DNA of 64,000 nucleotides from Catenaria anguillulae PL171. Its lineage: Eukaryota > Blastocladiomycota > Blastocladiomycetes > Blastocladiales > Catenariaceae. The notes under the pieces were generated by a model. The model saw nothing but the letters and a program-made list of their open reading frames with translations, did not search any database and was not told where the DNA came from. Shown one piece after another: positions 32,901 to 44,800 of the stretch. The translations under genes were made by a program, and so were the position numbers. Position 1 is the first letter of the stretch, and each line of letters starts with the position of its first letter. The stretch lies in contig MCFL01000012.1 of NCBI GenBank assembly GCA_002102555.1, positions 62,001 to 126,000 of the forward strand, written 5' to 3'.

Positions 32901-34477
32901 AGGAATGTCAATCTCGTTGAGACCAACCAAATCTTGACGCTCTTCAGCCTCTTTTGTCGGCAAACCACCGTGCTCATTGGCCGTCTTGGCAACGTTGACG
33001 AGCGAGGCAACAGAGTCACCAAGCTGGTACGGGTAGGCAATGAAATCGCGAGTGATGGGCGAGTAGACGTAGCGAATGCACTCGTAGTAGAAGAAGGGAA
33101 CCTTGATGGCCGCCGACGTGAGAATCTTGTGCTCGGTCGTCTTGATGTTGATCTCAAGGTACTTTTCGGCAAGACTCTCAATGGCGGAAACGAGCGACAT
33201 GAGCCCCTTGACGATGCCCTTTTCGGCCACGTCGGTGGCGTTGATGGCCTCGACTCGGCGAGAAACAAGCACGTAGTCGGCATCGGCAACATCCACGACT
33301 TGAATGCGGAACCAGTTGCGGACGGCAACGACGCCGCCCAAGCGCCAAATGACAAGAGTCACCACCATGAAATGCCACACAAACACGAAACCGTACGGGA
33401 TTTGAGAGTCGCGAATGTAGAAGATGGCAGGCGAGCCAGCAAGTGTCACATAGTAATCGTAGACGGTGGCACCGAGGAAGAATTGCGTGTACAAGACCCA
33501 CAAAACAGACAAGTAGAAGCCTGCCGTGCCAATTGGGTTGTTGACAAAGTACTTGAACGTGACGTTGGCGCCATGACCCAGAATGGAGGATTGCGAAGGC
33601 ACGGGCGAGTCGGTTTCCGAGTCAGAGTGCAACGACGCCGCCTTGCTCTCGCTCTTGACGAGCGCCTTGGCACCCGGAGTGTTGGCCATGAGCGTGCGAG
33701 TGTCGAGGAAGGAATCATGACGGAAGCGCTCAATGAGCTCCTTTTCGGCAGCCGTGGCGGTTGAAGCGTTCAATGCCTCGGCCGACGAAGACGTTGCGGC
33801 CGCCTTTGAGCGAATCTTGGACTCGGAGGTGCGCTTGAAGATAGCGAACAGGACAACGAGGGCGAGCTGAGCACCGAGGAAGCCAAAGAACGATTTCCAG
33901 AGCTTGAGTTCAAACGAGAAGAGCGGGACGGCGGGAATCGGGCAGGTGATGTACGACATTTCGTTTTCCTTGCCCAGCAACTGTGCCTGGCACACTTCGG
34001 CAACCTTGTCCACCTTGTTGGCGGGAAGCACCTTTTCCACATCCACGGTCAAGGTGCCGTTGCAAGGGAACCATTGCGCACTCTTTTCGAAAGTTGCCTC
34101 CTCGCCGGAACCAATGCAGGCACAGGGAGAGACAAGGTCGGCAGCGCAGGTCGAGGCGCAAGTGCCGTCCAAGCAGTACGATTGGCCAGCGGGGCATGCG
34201 GGGCGTACGGATGTTGGGCAGAGATCGATTTTAGAGACGCAGAGAGTTGGGCATGATTGACCAAAGAAACTCGGGGGTTCGCTACGATGTGTGACGGCAA
34301 TTGGCAAGTGACAGGTTAGCATCTCGAGATGAAGAGTGCCCTGAGCAAGGAAGCATACCAAGTCTTGCCGGAGAGGTCAACACCATTGACCGTATGCAAG
34401 AAGGGAATGGCCACGGCAACCTGGGCGGCAGCCAGCGCTGCAATGGCCACACGGACCAATGCAGACGGACGAGGCAT
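29963..34477 (-). CDS. P5B-type ATPase with signal peptide and Cys-rich luminal domain
   Basis: Three exons (34477-34359, 34281-32821, 32747-29963; introns 77 and 73 nt) give 1454 aa in an undamaged frame. It starts with a signal peptide (MPRPSALVRVAIAALAAAQV) and a luminal segment with many cysteines (CPTLCVSKIDLCP; CLDGTCASTCAADL). Membrane helices, an actuator domain (LDESSLTGESRP), the phosphorylation site CFDKTGTLTKEGLDMWGF, a nucleotide domain (HAKQTMGTLVE; YVKGSYEKI), the hinge GMCGDGGNDCGALNAAHVGV and a C-terminal helix bundle follow. YCIDLPRITMAGKTQ and SEAEASIVAPF mark a P5 ATPase. The helix-4 motif reads SPLLPAV where animal and yeast P5B proteins have PPALPAT. ATP13A2-type P5B pumps move polyamines out of lysosomes or vacuoles; the substrate here is inference. 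Confidence 0.92.
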
Positions 34478-35409
34478 GTTGTGTCGGATAGGGACGAAAG
34501 ACGGACGGGACTGAAGTCGCCAAGCAAGCGAGCCAAAGTGTTTGGGAGACAGACAAAATCACACAGGCCTGAGGAATGGGCGAGGAGCCTGGCTGTATTT
34601 GAATGACGGAATCGGGCGAGCGGATGGCACTTGGAGGTGATGGCGGCGGAGGAACCGTTCGTGAAACAGGGCAAACACAGTTGCAAGCTGGATGGCCATG
34701 GGCGATGGAGCTAATGACGGATCTCCCGGGCTCTTGTTTTGTTCTACAATCCAACTTGACACGGCAAATAGTTTGTCTGGTGATTGTGTCGCATGGCCGC
34801 GATTGGATGCAAAGAAAGATGCGGCGCCGACGTGAGACCAAACACTTGCAACGCCAGGCTCAGATGCGCGCGTGGCATTTTCCAACTCGCGAACGGGGCT
34901 CGAAGTGGGGCTGATTGCATTTTCCAAACTGGCATCACCCTCGCCTCACGTGACGGTGGATCCAATGAACGTGGTCGGAAGGTGTTTCACGCCATTTCCC
35001 GCGCCACACCGTACCGACCGATTGGGATGGGCTTTATCTTTGCCTGTACGCAGAAAGTGTACATGTGAAAACAGTGTGAACACTGATCTTCTTGTTTTGT
35101 TCGCAGCGACTATGGAGATGACGACGCGTGCGTTCATGTAGCGGTTTTGTCTTTGCCAGTTGCCACGTTGTCGAGGTTGTTGAGGGCACTGTGCTCTCGC
35201 GCATTCAACCTGCACAAGCTTGCATTGTTCTTCCCCAGATTCCCTCGAATTCGTTGAACGTATGTACCTGCGTTCGTTGTTCCTGCGGAGGCCAACTGCA
35301 TTTGAGGACGAGCTGAGGTCAACAAACAATCGGTGGTCCATACACATGAGCAACTATTGGCATATTTGACGGACAGTGACTCACACATGCTGCTTAATGA
35401 CCCAATGCA
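34478..35409. other. Divergent promoter region
   Basis: 932 bases between the ATPase (minus) and the membrane protein at 35410 (plus); no supported gene. Confidence 0.5.
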
Positions 35410-37444
35410 ATGTCTTCAGCATTCGCATGCACCACTCAAGTGGCTCCAAACGTTCGAAATGACCCCTTGCATCCATCGCAACTACCAGCAGCCGATGCGG
35501 ACAAGGTTGCAGTCAGGGTGCCGCGATTTCTCTGGTCCTCCGTCGCAGTCATCAGCACCGGAGTTCTCGCAAGCATCTTAGCATTTGGCTTGTCGCTCCT
35601 TGCCATTCCACGGCCTGGCCATGCCTGCACCACGAATCCAAACACCCGACGGTTTGCGTACATTGGGTTTGACCTGTTCATGTGGGTCGTCGTTGCTGGA
35701 GTCTTCTTGTCACACTTCGAAACGAGTTTCCCAATTGCACTGCATCACAATTACGCCAAAGCAATGTTTTTCCTCTCGTTGGCTATCATTGCAGCCACGC
35801 ACATAGCCATGTTCATGTTACCTCATTCAAAAGACGCTGAGCGGGTATCCGACTTTCTTTGCTTCTTCACGTTCAATGTCTTTTGCGTCTGTGCTCTCAA
35901 GTTGGCAAAGAAGATGCTCATGTGCGATTTGCGCAACAAATCACCTCGGCCAAACCGGCAACCGCTGAGCATGGTGAGCAGGACAAGCATCATCTTTCGG
36001 CTGATCATTGGCTCGATGGCGGCATATGGAAGTTCTCTTGTGATAACCAATCCACTCCTTTCGGCTGCGTCCGTCGCAGCTACACTCGTTTTGGGTATTT
36101 CTGCGAGCGTTGTGGCTATGAGGCATCGCAAACGGCGGCGGCGTAGCTTCGATTTTGGCGTGCTTCTTTGGACTGCTTATCATGTGGGCCCAATCTCTCG
36201 GCGAATCGTCATTATCTTGCACAATTCCTTGCCAATTGGCTACACATTGCTGCTCGTTTTGGGGTATCGCACTACGCTTGCAACATGCGGCTTCATCTTG
36301 GACGACCTTATGGACGCCGCATTTGGCCAGTGGACCCTGTGGCCAGCTTTCTTCATTCGAGTATGTACAAGCCTCGCAATTCTTTACTTGTCCGCCCGCC
36401 GCAAACAATGTCGCTACGTGGATGTGAGGCTCACAGTCGCGCTATTAGATTACCGAAGCCCTCGTCTCCATTACCCTTGCATTCAACGACTCTCCGAATG
36501 GCATCATTGGATACTTGGTCAGCAATTTCGTCGTTTCCGTGGTCAAAGATTGCGGCTTATTTGATGACTGTCGCTTTCTCTTGCGAAACGGATTCTGTGT
36601 GTTATCCCCAATTGATTCTATCGAGGCCAGTGGAGAGTCAGCCGCCCTGTCCCGTGCTCCAACAATCACGCTCAGAGAAGCTACTTCTGGATCTGCTTCA
36701 ATCTCGTCCTCAAAGGTTCGCACAGGAATTCCTTTGCTTGTCAGCATAGGGAAGAGTATTGTCGGTCGAATCACGCGGCGATTTCGAGCCGTTCAACTTT
36801 CACGACTTCACCTCGACTTGCGCCTCCAAATTGAGCGCTCGGAAACAACCTTTTTGTCCCGGCTGACGGCGCTTGCATCGCTGGCAAGCGTACACATCAT
36901 GGCACTCGTGATTGGCCGCACACCACTTGATCGCATTGAAGAATTTCCCCTACAGTCGCAGGCAACTTGGCTTCTTGCCTTGTCGCTTGTTGAGCTAGGC
37001 CTTTCCAGAGCGGTCGCCTCAGCAGCCATACAATGGAAGTTGAGACGATTTTTTCACATCAAGGGCAAGGTTGACCGATGTATTTCAATCAACAAGGTCA
37101 AATCGAGCTTGTCCATGGCGAGCTTTTCCAGCTCGTCGCATATGCCGCAGTCAATGTCGAGTTCCAGTTTTGGTATTCTCATGTCAGAAGACTTGAATAG
37201 CGCACAGGTGGCGGCTACACGGCCAGAAGGCTCAGTCAACCCAGCCTCTCCCATCCCAACACAGCTTGCGGCGGTTGATAGCGATCCGACAGGTAAAGTG
37301 CCAAATACACCGTCTCCGAGTCCTGAACTTGCCCCGCTCTCTCAGTGGTCTACTGAGCTGCCGTGGCGAAGCAATCCTTCCTTGGCCGCATTAGTTTTAT
37401 TGACTGTCGTTTATAGTGCTGCAACGCAATATGGACCGTGGTAA
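35410..37444 (+). CDS. Multipass membrane protein of unknown function
   Basis: Two exons (35410-36360, 36449-37444) with an 88-nt intron (GTATGT...ATTAG, phase 0) give 648 aa. Exon 1 encodes about seven or eight hydrophobic segments, such as SVAVISTGVLASILAFGLSL, GFDLFMWVVVAGVFLSHF, KAMFFLSLAIIAATHIAMFM and LLSAASVAATLVLGISASVV. Exon 2 adds three or four more (ITEALVSITLAFN; IIGYLVSNFVVSVV; LTALASLASVHIMALVIG) and a Ser/Pro-rich soluble stretch. A last hydrophobic C-terminus reads LAALVLLTVVYSAATQYGPW. The second exon joins in frame at FFIR-ITEAL. I recognise no transporter or receptor signature. The layout (several helices, basic loops) could be a receptor-like or scaffold protein, but I assign none. 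Confidence 0.65.
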
Positions 37445-37915
37445 TCTGTCCCAACTTTTCTGTTGATCATCGAACTTGTTCTGATCCATCATATTGAGAG
37501 AACTACATCTTCTCTCACCATGACCAGCCAAACTCGCCCAGGTACAACGCAATCTCTGCCATGGTTTGGTTTATTTCCAGAGCTCATGCATGGATGCGGA
37601 TACTGTAAAGTCAATAGGCTAGTGGTGTGGGAATCGCCTCCTCAAATAAACGAGCACTGGCAGGCAAGCGTAGTATACCCAAGCAGGGGTCAACGTCTTT
37701 TGCGAGAGTGGTCTGGATTGTGCTCTGCATGTGCATGTCATTCGCTGGCAAGCTGGAAGAGTCCTTCGACAACTTTGGCGGTTCGGTTGCTCTGCGTCTT
37801 GACATAGATTGACCAACAAGAGCAAGAATCAACTTTCAAAAATCAATGTCTTGCATTATACACTGGATCTCAGACGGCCGACCCCGCCAACAAATCGACT
37901 TACCTAAATACCGCC
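37445..37915. other. Convergent 3' region
   Basis: 471 bases with no supported gene. Confidence 0.5.
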
Positions 37916-38485
37916 TCAGACCATGGCTTCCGTTTCACCTCCCTCACCTGCCTGGCGCTTGATTTCTTGTTCCTCCTCAATCTCCTTGGGCATAGTCGAC
38001 GTCCCATATCGATAGTACACATACGACCAATACAAGTGCAACGCTGTGATCACGGCTTGTGACCATGTCCACCCTTGCGCCACAACGCCGTATGCAAATC
38101 CACCAATGGAAACCACCAATTGCACCGCCATGAACGCTAAAAACACCTTGGGGATCCGCCGGCGTGCACTCACGTAGCCGACAAGCACCCACAGAGCTGA
38201 AAATGCAAACTGGCCCGTCAATACGGCAAACAGGATCACGCCTTGTTGCTTGGATGCGACCGACCCGGTCAGGACCGCATCGTTGGAAAAGATGATGTCG
38301 GTTAACCCGTCGGGCCTCTTGGATTCGGTGGCGGAAGTGAAAGCGTAGAGCACAAGTGCGCTGAGGATGAGGCAGATGAGGGACAGGACGAGCTGAATGG
38401 CGAGGAGGCAGAGTACGCCTTCGCGGATGAGGAAGCCGCCGCAGCAGGTGCGCTTGACACGAGGGGCATTCCTTGCAACCGTCAT
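37916..38485 (-). CDS. Tetraspan CC-motif membrane protein 1
   Basis: Intronless, 189 aa. The cytosolic N-terminus has KRTCCGGFLIREGVLCLLA, followed by four hydrophobic segments (VLSLICLILSALVLYAF; VILFAVLTGQFAFSALWVLV; VFLAFMAVQLVVSIGGFAYG; AVITALHLYWSYVYYR). A long first loop (about 30 aa) separates helices 1 and 2. The acidic C-terminus begins MPKEIEEEQEIKRQ. The CC-x-R-x-G-V start followed by four helices recalls LAPTM-type lysosomal proteins. It is closest to the paralogue at 40963 in loop length and start motif. One of four such genes within 3.6 kb. Function unknown. Confidence 0.72.
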   Translation of the reverse strand: MTVARNAPRVKRTCCGGFLIREGVLCLLAIQLVLSLICLILSALVLYAFTSATESKRPDGLTDIIFSNDAVLTGSVASKQQGVILFAVLTGQFAFSALWVLVGYVSARRRIPKVFLAFMAVQLVVSIGGFAYGVVAQGWTWSQAVITALHLYWSYVYYRYGTSTMPKEIEEEQEIKRQAGEGGETEAMV

Positions 38486-39196
38486 TTCGGGTATGTCGTC
38501 GGGTCTATTTTCTTGTGCGATTAATTCATTTCATGGACGGATTGTCTGACGAACGCATTCGTGCAGGAAGAGAATTCCACCCGTGAAGAGAAGAAAAATA
38601 TTTGACATTCATTTGGCTCTCAATGCCTCTTCTTGGCGATGTTTTCCTGGATCCGTTCAGTCGAGCCCAAGGTTGCGTGCGCACAGTTCGCACACATCGA
38701 TTAATTGACAGGTGGCTTCCAATTTGCGTGCCAGACTTGGTCGATTTCCCTGGGAGACGCGGGCTTCTTTGGATTGTTTGGGCTTTTGGCGTGAGACATT
38801 GGATACCCTTGTGGCTGCCTCATTCTCATCAGCTCAAATCACAGTATTACATGGGGAGGACTGTGGTTCCAAATCTACTTCACAAAAAAATGGTGTCTCA
38901 TTGTGGTTGGTCTTGGCATACGCATTCCGAATTTCCGAGTTGGGACAAACGGCCGTGAGAGTACGCTCAATGCCATCCTCGATTTCTGCGTCAAACGGGG
39001 ATCATCCTTGAGTGAGTGATATTTGAAGGAAGCAAGACTATAAGTACTCAGCAGTTGCACTCCATCCGTTTTGGTGCTCCTCATTGCACCATCACATTCA
39101 ACCCGCATGCACCACAGCTGTTGGTTGATCGAACCACCTCCACAATTACAAGTTCCCACTCATCACCTAGCTTCTTCCACGTTTCTGTAACCAAGC
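38486..39196. other. Divergent promoter region between tetraspan genes 1 and 2
   Basis: 711 bases carrying two 5' flanks; no supported gene. Confidence 0.5.
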
Positions 39197-39673
39197 ATGT
39201 CCAACAAGCACACCTGCTGCGGCTGCATCGGCATGCGCAAAGGCGTCCTCGCCCTCACCGGCATCCAAGTTTTTTTCGGGTTTCTCTTCATGGGACTCTC
39301 GATTATGGTCATGAATGCGGCCCGCAAGGCCAACCTAGACAAGGACTTCACTGCTGAAATTCGCGACCGCACCGTCGCCGTGTCCATGGCTTCGGCCATT
39401 ATCTTTGGGTTCCAAGGCGCCTGGTCGTTTTTTGGATTCGCATCGGCACTCAAGCGCTGGGTAATCGCGTTCAAGGTGTTTGCCATCATCACGCTCTTGT
39501 CAGCGCTTGCCAACGTTGTGTACACGATGGTGAAGCGGAGCTTTGGGATCACAGCGGCCGTGTTTTTCGCCATCTCGCTGTACTTTTGCTTTGTGTATTA
39601 CCGTTACGCGGCCGTGGCGATGCCGGAAGAGATTGAGGAGGAAAAGAATGGAGGCAAAGGTTACGCTGTGTAA
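39197..39673 (+). CDS. Tetraspan CC-motif membrane protein 2
   Basis: Intronless, 158 aa, starting MSNKHTCCGCIGMRKGVLAL. Four hydrophobic segments follow (IQVFFGFLFMGLSIMVM; AIIFGFQGAWSFFGFASAL; VFAIITLLSALANVVYTM; VFFAISLYFCFVYYRYA), and it ends AMPEEIEEEKNGGKGYAV. The first loop, ARKANLDKDFTAEIRDRTVA, is nearly the same as in the next gene (NKANLDKDYTAQDRDRDAV), so these two form a recent tandem pair. Localisation to vacuole or other endomembranes is guessed from LAPTM-like features. Confidence 0.75.
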   Translation: MSNKHTCCGCIGMRKGVLALTGIQVFFGFLFMGLSIMVMNAARKANLDKDFTAEIRDRTVAVSMASAIIFGFQGAWSFFGFASALKRWVIAFKVFAIITLLSALANVVYTMVKRSFGITAAVFFAISLYFCFVYYRYAAVAMPEEIEEEKNGGKGYAV

Positions 39674-40133
39674 GTCTTTCGCCATTTTGTAATTCGTTGT
39701 TGTTTGAAAGACATAAGATTTGTGCTTCATTCTCTGTACCAACTTCCTGAGCCCTCAGATGCTTCTATCACATCACATAAATAAACATGTCTTTGGCAGC
39801 GAGCCTGCTCGTGACATGATTAATGAAGGTAGATACACTTGCTGTAGTTAAGTATTTACCCATGACATGGAAGGATACAGGTGTGTCAACAGGTTTCCGC
39901 TTGCACCGCAGATCAAGCCCCAACTTGGGGTATGCGTGTGCCTGCCTTGAGAACGTAGTGTGGCGAAGAACAAATCCTTCAAGTATTCGACCAGACTCAC
40001 TCCATTCCGGCGTGCACCCGCTCAATCTTCTCCATCATACCTGCACTCATAGGACGACTCATTCCCATTGTCCCTTTTCCATTTGTCAAGACGCAGTGAC
40101 CCGCCCGGAACTATCATACACTTGCTCGTTATA
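39674..40133. other. Spacer between tandem tetraspan genes
   Basis: 460 bases between two plus-strand paralogues; promoter of the second, no supported gene. Confidence 0.5.
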
Positions 40134-40619
40134 ATGCCCGCCAAACGAACCTGCTGTGGCCTCGAGAAGCGTCATGTCGTCCTGGCCCTTACCATCATCC
40201 ATGGCGTATTCGCCTTCGTTTGCATGGGCCTCTCAATCATGATCATGTGCATTGCCAACAAGGCCAACCTGGACAAGGATTACACCGCCCAAGACCGCGA
40301 CCGTGACGCCGTCGTGGCCACGGTTTCCGCCATTGTCTTTGGCCTCCAAGGCGCCTGGGCCGTGTTTGGCTTCGTATCAGCATTCAAGCGCATGGAGCGC
40401 GCATTCAAGGCCTTCACCTTCTCGATGTTTTTGACAGCCCTTGCCCATCTGGTGAGCACTTTCATGGTCGGGAGTTATCGGTTCACGACGAGTTGGTTTA
40501 ACGCTATTTCATGCATCTTCCACCTTGTGTACTACCATTATGCAACCGAGGTGATGCCTGAAGAAATCAAAGAGGCCAAGAGCTTATACGCTGTGGTGAA
40601 TGCGGTCATGTCGGATTGA
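40134..40619 (+). CDS. Tetraspan CC-motif membrane protein 3
   Basis: Intronless, 161 aa. The start at 40134 (MPAKRTCCGLEKRHVVLAL) is chosen over an upstream in-frame ATG because it aligns with its paralogues. Four helices include FAFVCMGLSIMIMCIA and AIVFGLQGAWAVFGFVSAF. The C-terminus YHYATEVMPEEIKEAKSLYA keeps the PEEI acidic motif. The CC-x-x-R-G-V motif has drifted to CCGLEKRHVV, so the R-x-G-V part is not strictly kept. Tandem pair with the gene at 39197. Confidence 0.75.
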   Translation: MPAKRTCCGLEKRHVVLALTIIHGVFAFVCMGLSIMIMCIANKANLDKDYTAQDRDRDAVVATVSAIVFGLQGAWAVFGFVSAFKRMERAFKAFTFSMFLTALAHLVSTFMVGSYRFTTSWFNAISCIFHLVYYHYATEVMPEEIKEAKSLYAVVNAVMSD

Positions 40620-40962
40620 TTGTTGTGTTGCAATTGGGAATCCTGTTATTTGATCGCAGTATTCTCGATGTCATATCCATATTCTTCGGTACATACTATT
40701 AATACCGTGGCTAAACCAGCAGCTTTAGTGTCGCAGCAGCATACATACTCGTTGCCACGTCAGGCGTACATGAAGAACGAGGACGAATGAGCCAACTTGA
40801 ATGATTAAAAGACTATTGACGTTGATTACGACTCGAATGCGAATGAGGGACATGATGTGATGAGTGTGTGGACAACAGATGAGTTGACAACCAAGGAAAT
40901 GGGGCAAGAACAATCAAACAAGTCATCAAACAACTATGCAACATGCATCGGCTACTCGACGC
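40620..40962. other. Convergent 3' region
   Basis: 343 bases with no supported feature. Confidence 0.5.
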
Positions 40963-41541
40963 TCAAACAGCGAGTCCCCCCTTGGCATTGAGCGCCAGCT
41001 GATGCTCCTCCTCGGCCTCGGCCACCATGGTCTTGCTGTACTCGTGATACACCCACGTGTAATAGATAAAGAGAACGATGAACGTGACGGTTGCCCAGTG
41101 CATGGGAACAACTGTGTGCATTCCCGTGATCACGAAAACAACAAGGACACCCCACCGGTAAAACATTTGAAATCCACGCAAGCACCGCCGCTTTGCCGTA
41201 ATGTATCCAAACCCGGACCACACCGACAAGAAGCACAACAAGCCGAGGGTGACCCAGAGCAGATTCCGGACGGTGGAAAGCGAAAAGGAGCGCGACACAT
41301 TGAGTGTTTGGGTGGTGCCGAACGGCAATTCAACGGTGATGCTGGTTCGGCCGTTGATGATCTTTGTGTGGACGGCTTGTGAAAATGAATCGGCAATGTA
41401 TGCCAGCACTGCCGCTGCAAGGCCGGCGGTGACGGCTTGCATGGATAAGAGGAACAAGACGCCGTCGCGGATGATGAAGCCGCCGCAGCATGTGCGCTTG
41501 ACAGCCCTGGAAGAACTTGGAGGCGATTGCTTGTTGGGCAT
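40963..41541 (-). CDS. Tetraspan CC-motif membrane protein 4
   Basis: Intronless, 192 aa. Its AVKRTCCGGFIIRDGVLFLL start nearly matches gene 1 (KRTCCGGFLIREGVLCLL). Four hydrophobic segments follow (AVTAGLAAAVLAYIAD; RNLLWVTLGLLCFLSVW; YRWGVLVVFVITGMHTVV; ATVTFIVLFIYYTWVYHEY). The long loop after helix 1 is predicted luminal and polar (NGRTSITVELPFGTTQTLNV) and carries a possible N-glycosylation site (NVS). The acidic C-terminus is VAEAEEEHQLALNAKGG. Sister of the gene at 37916. Confidence 0.72.
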   Translation of the reverse strand: MPNKQSPPSSSRAVKRTCCGGFIIRDGVLFLLSMQAVTAGLAAAVLAYIADSFSQAVHTKIINGRTSITVELPFGTTQTLNVSRSFSLSTVRNLLWVTLGLLCFLSVWSGFGYITAKRRCLRGFQMFYRWGVLVVFVITGMHTVVPMHWATVTFIVLFIYYTWVYHEYSKTMVAEAEEEHQLALNAKGGLAV

Positions 41542-41825
41542 GGCTCTTGTACTCTATTCACGGGGCATGCACAACGATCGTTGGTATTGTCATGGGATGT
41601 ATGGCCGCAACGAGAAATGAGGGAATGACTGCACCAAGTATGACTAGTATCTCATATGTGTCTATTGCATTGATTATTCCTTCCCGGCGGCCTGGACGCG
41701 GCATCATGAGATGAGCGACGACGCGAAATGATCCATCCGATCAAACGGACGCTCAGTAAACGAGACTTGTAATCGAATATCGAAGTAAATAAACACACAA
41801 TCTACATGAATAGTTCGCGACAATC

Positions 41826-44800
41826 TCATGCCCTCTTTACCTCGTCTATAAACCGCTCAATCAGCTCCACACTCTTGACTCCATCCACCTCAACCCCGCT
41901 GCTCACATCCACACCGACTGGCCGCGTACTGCGAATTGCTTCGACCACGTTGCCGAGATGCAACCCGCCGGCCAGCACGAACGCGACGTGATCGTCCTCC
42001 TCTGGCTCGCCCACCAATTGCGGAACCATGGCCCAATCAAATGGAAGGCCAGATCCGCCAACGGCTGAGTCGAGCAACGCGGCCACATGTGCTCCGGAAC
42101 GAATCAGGGCAGGCGAGTCAGATGGGCGGAAGACCTTGATCACGGGCAGGGGCAGGTACGTGGCGAGATCTGGGTCCTCATCGCCGTGCAACTGAATCAA
42201 GTCCACGCCCGATTCGCGCACCGCGGTGAGAATCTCCTCGCGCGAGGCGTTTTGGAACACTCCCACAGTCAATGGGCGGCCCACTGGTGCAGCTGCTACA
42301 AGGGCCGCAAGGTCGCGCGGCGCGGCCGATCCCGTTTTCGCAAACGCAAACGGCATGGGCTCGTTGCCGGTAATCCCGCGCACGGCACGCACAATTTCGC
42401 GCGCATGGCTTGGAACAATGTACCGCTTGGTACCTGGGACAAAGATGAATCCAAGCATGTGCGCGCCAGCCTTGGCCGCCGCCAGCGCATGTTCCTTGGT
42501 CTTGAGCCCGCAAATCTTGACCAGCGTCTTGGACTTTTCCGGGGCCGTCGAGACAACAGGTGTCGGCTCGGGCACACCCCACAGTTCGCGCATAAACGCG
42601 GCGCGGTCCTTTGCCCGCATCAGCGCCTCGCCAACCAGTACGGCGTGCACGCCCTCGGTCAAATACGGCTCGACATCCTTCCTGCCCGCAATCCCCGACA
42701 AGGCACACAACACGACGCCCTCGGGAACCATGCCCGCAACTGCCGACGTGGTGCCCATATCCACGTCGAACGTGTGCAAGTTGCGGTTGTTGACTCCAAT
42801 GATGCGCGATCCAACCGCCAATGCCCGATGCATCTCGTCGGCATTGTTGACCTCAACCAGCGCCTCCATGCCAAGCACTCGCGTCAGCCTCAACAGGCGC
42901 GCGAGATCGGTATCCGTCAGCATGGCAACAATCAACAAGACGGCGTCAGCGCCCGCAGCCCTGGCCTCAAGCAACTGGTACTCACAAAACACAAAATCTT
43001 TGCGCAATACGGCGGGCCGGTCGGCTCCCATGGCCGTCGTCAACACACCCGTCACCTCCTTCAAATCCTCGAGCGAGCCCTTGAACCACGTAGGCTCCGT
43101 CAACACACTAATCACACTGGCGCCTGCCCGTGCATACTCGAGCGCGCGCAATCCGGCATTGGCCGTGCCATCAATCATGCCCTTTGACGGGCTCGCACGC
43201 TTGACCTCGGCCATGACGGCAGGCGCGTGCTTTGCTTGCGTGAGGCGCGCGTAAATGTCAATGGGCGCCGGCGCGGCCCCGTGTGCAACAAGCGCACGCA
43301 AGTGCGCGAGCGACTTGCCGGGGAGTTGCATGGCAGTGTCTACGTCGAGCTTGCGCTGGCGGTAAATTTTCTCGAGAATCGTCTCCTTTTGCGCTTGTGC
43401 GCCACTCGCGGCCGGCGATTCGGGACGCGAGAGGGGTTGCGCGCCAGACAAGTAGCTCGGGTCATTGTCGGCCCAGGTCCCGCCCGTCAACCCCAGAAAG
43501 TTGCGGACCATGTCCCTTCCGTGCGCAGACATGACTGATTCGGGATGATACTGGACGCCCTCGACCGTAAACTGCTTGTGCCTGACACCCATGACATGGC
43601 CGTCGGCCGTCCACGACGTGATCTCCAAACACCCAGGCAACGTGGCCTCCTCGCCCGCAAGCGAATGATACCGTGTGACATGAAACCCTTGTGGCAACCC
43701 GCGGTACAGGCCCTTTGCGTCATGCGTGATGGCCGACGTTTTCCCGTGCACCACGCTGCCCGCATACGTTACGCGCCCGCCCCACACGTGGAACATGGCT
43801 TGTTCGCCGAGGCACACGCCAAGAATGGGCACTTTGCCCGCAAAGTCGCGGATCACGGCGGGCGAGATGCCAGAGTCGGCGGGGTGGCCCGGGCCAGGCG
43901 AAATCACAATGTTGCGCAACGTGCCGGAACGATGCAGGGCGTGGATGGCCTCGAGCGTGATTTGGTCGTTGCGGTACACAACGACGGTCGCACCCTCGGC
44001 ACACAGGTACTGGTACACGTTGAACACAAACGAGTCGTAGTTGTCAATGAGCAAGGTGATGGGCGTGGTGGGTGAGAGGGGCGAGGTTGAAAGGTTGTAA
44101 ATGTCGTTGGCCGAGGACAAGGTCGGGAGTTGGTTGGGCGCAAACGTCTTGATCACGGGCGGGGCAGGCTTGGTGACGGAAACGCCATTGGTCGCCGCCG
44201 CCATGCTTGCCGTGATGGGCGTCCGTTGTTGCAGCTGGAAGTAATACTCTTCCGCACGCTCCAAGGCAGCAACCGAACTCATCATCTTGTTGATAGTCTC
44301 AATGTACTCGTCCTCCTGGTTGGAATCAAACACGATCCCGCCGCCGGCCTGCAAATACGCCACGCCATCCTTAAACACCATGGTGCGAATCGCAATGGCC
44401 GTGTCCATGGTCCCCGAATAATCGAAATGGCCCACAGCGCCGGCATACACACCGCGCTTTTGACCCTCGAGCTTGCGAATGAGCTCAATGGCCTTGACCT
44501 TGGGCGACCCCGAAACCGTTCCGGCCGGGAAAATGGACCTGAACGCCGTAAACCTGGTCTGCTCGGGGCGCAACGTGCCCGAAACCACAGATACAATGTG
44601 CATGACGTGCGAGTACCGCTCAATGTGCATGAGGCTCTCGACCGTGACCGAGTTGGGGTCGCACACGCGGTTGACGTCGTTACGTCCCAAGTCTACAAGC
44701 ATAATGTGTTCAGCACGCTCCTTGGGGTCCGCTAGCAAGTCCTCCTCGAGGGCCTTGTCCTCTGCGGGTGTCACGCCGCGCTTGCGTGTGCCGGCAATCG

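Noticed and set aside
39197-41541. Tetraspan cluster as true tetraspanins
   Set aside because: The CCG motif of tetraspanins lies in the large extracellular loop; here the CC motif is N-terminal and cytosolic, and loop 2 is short.
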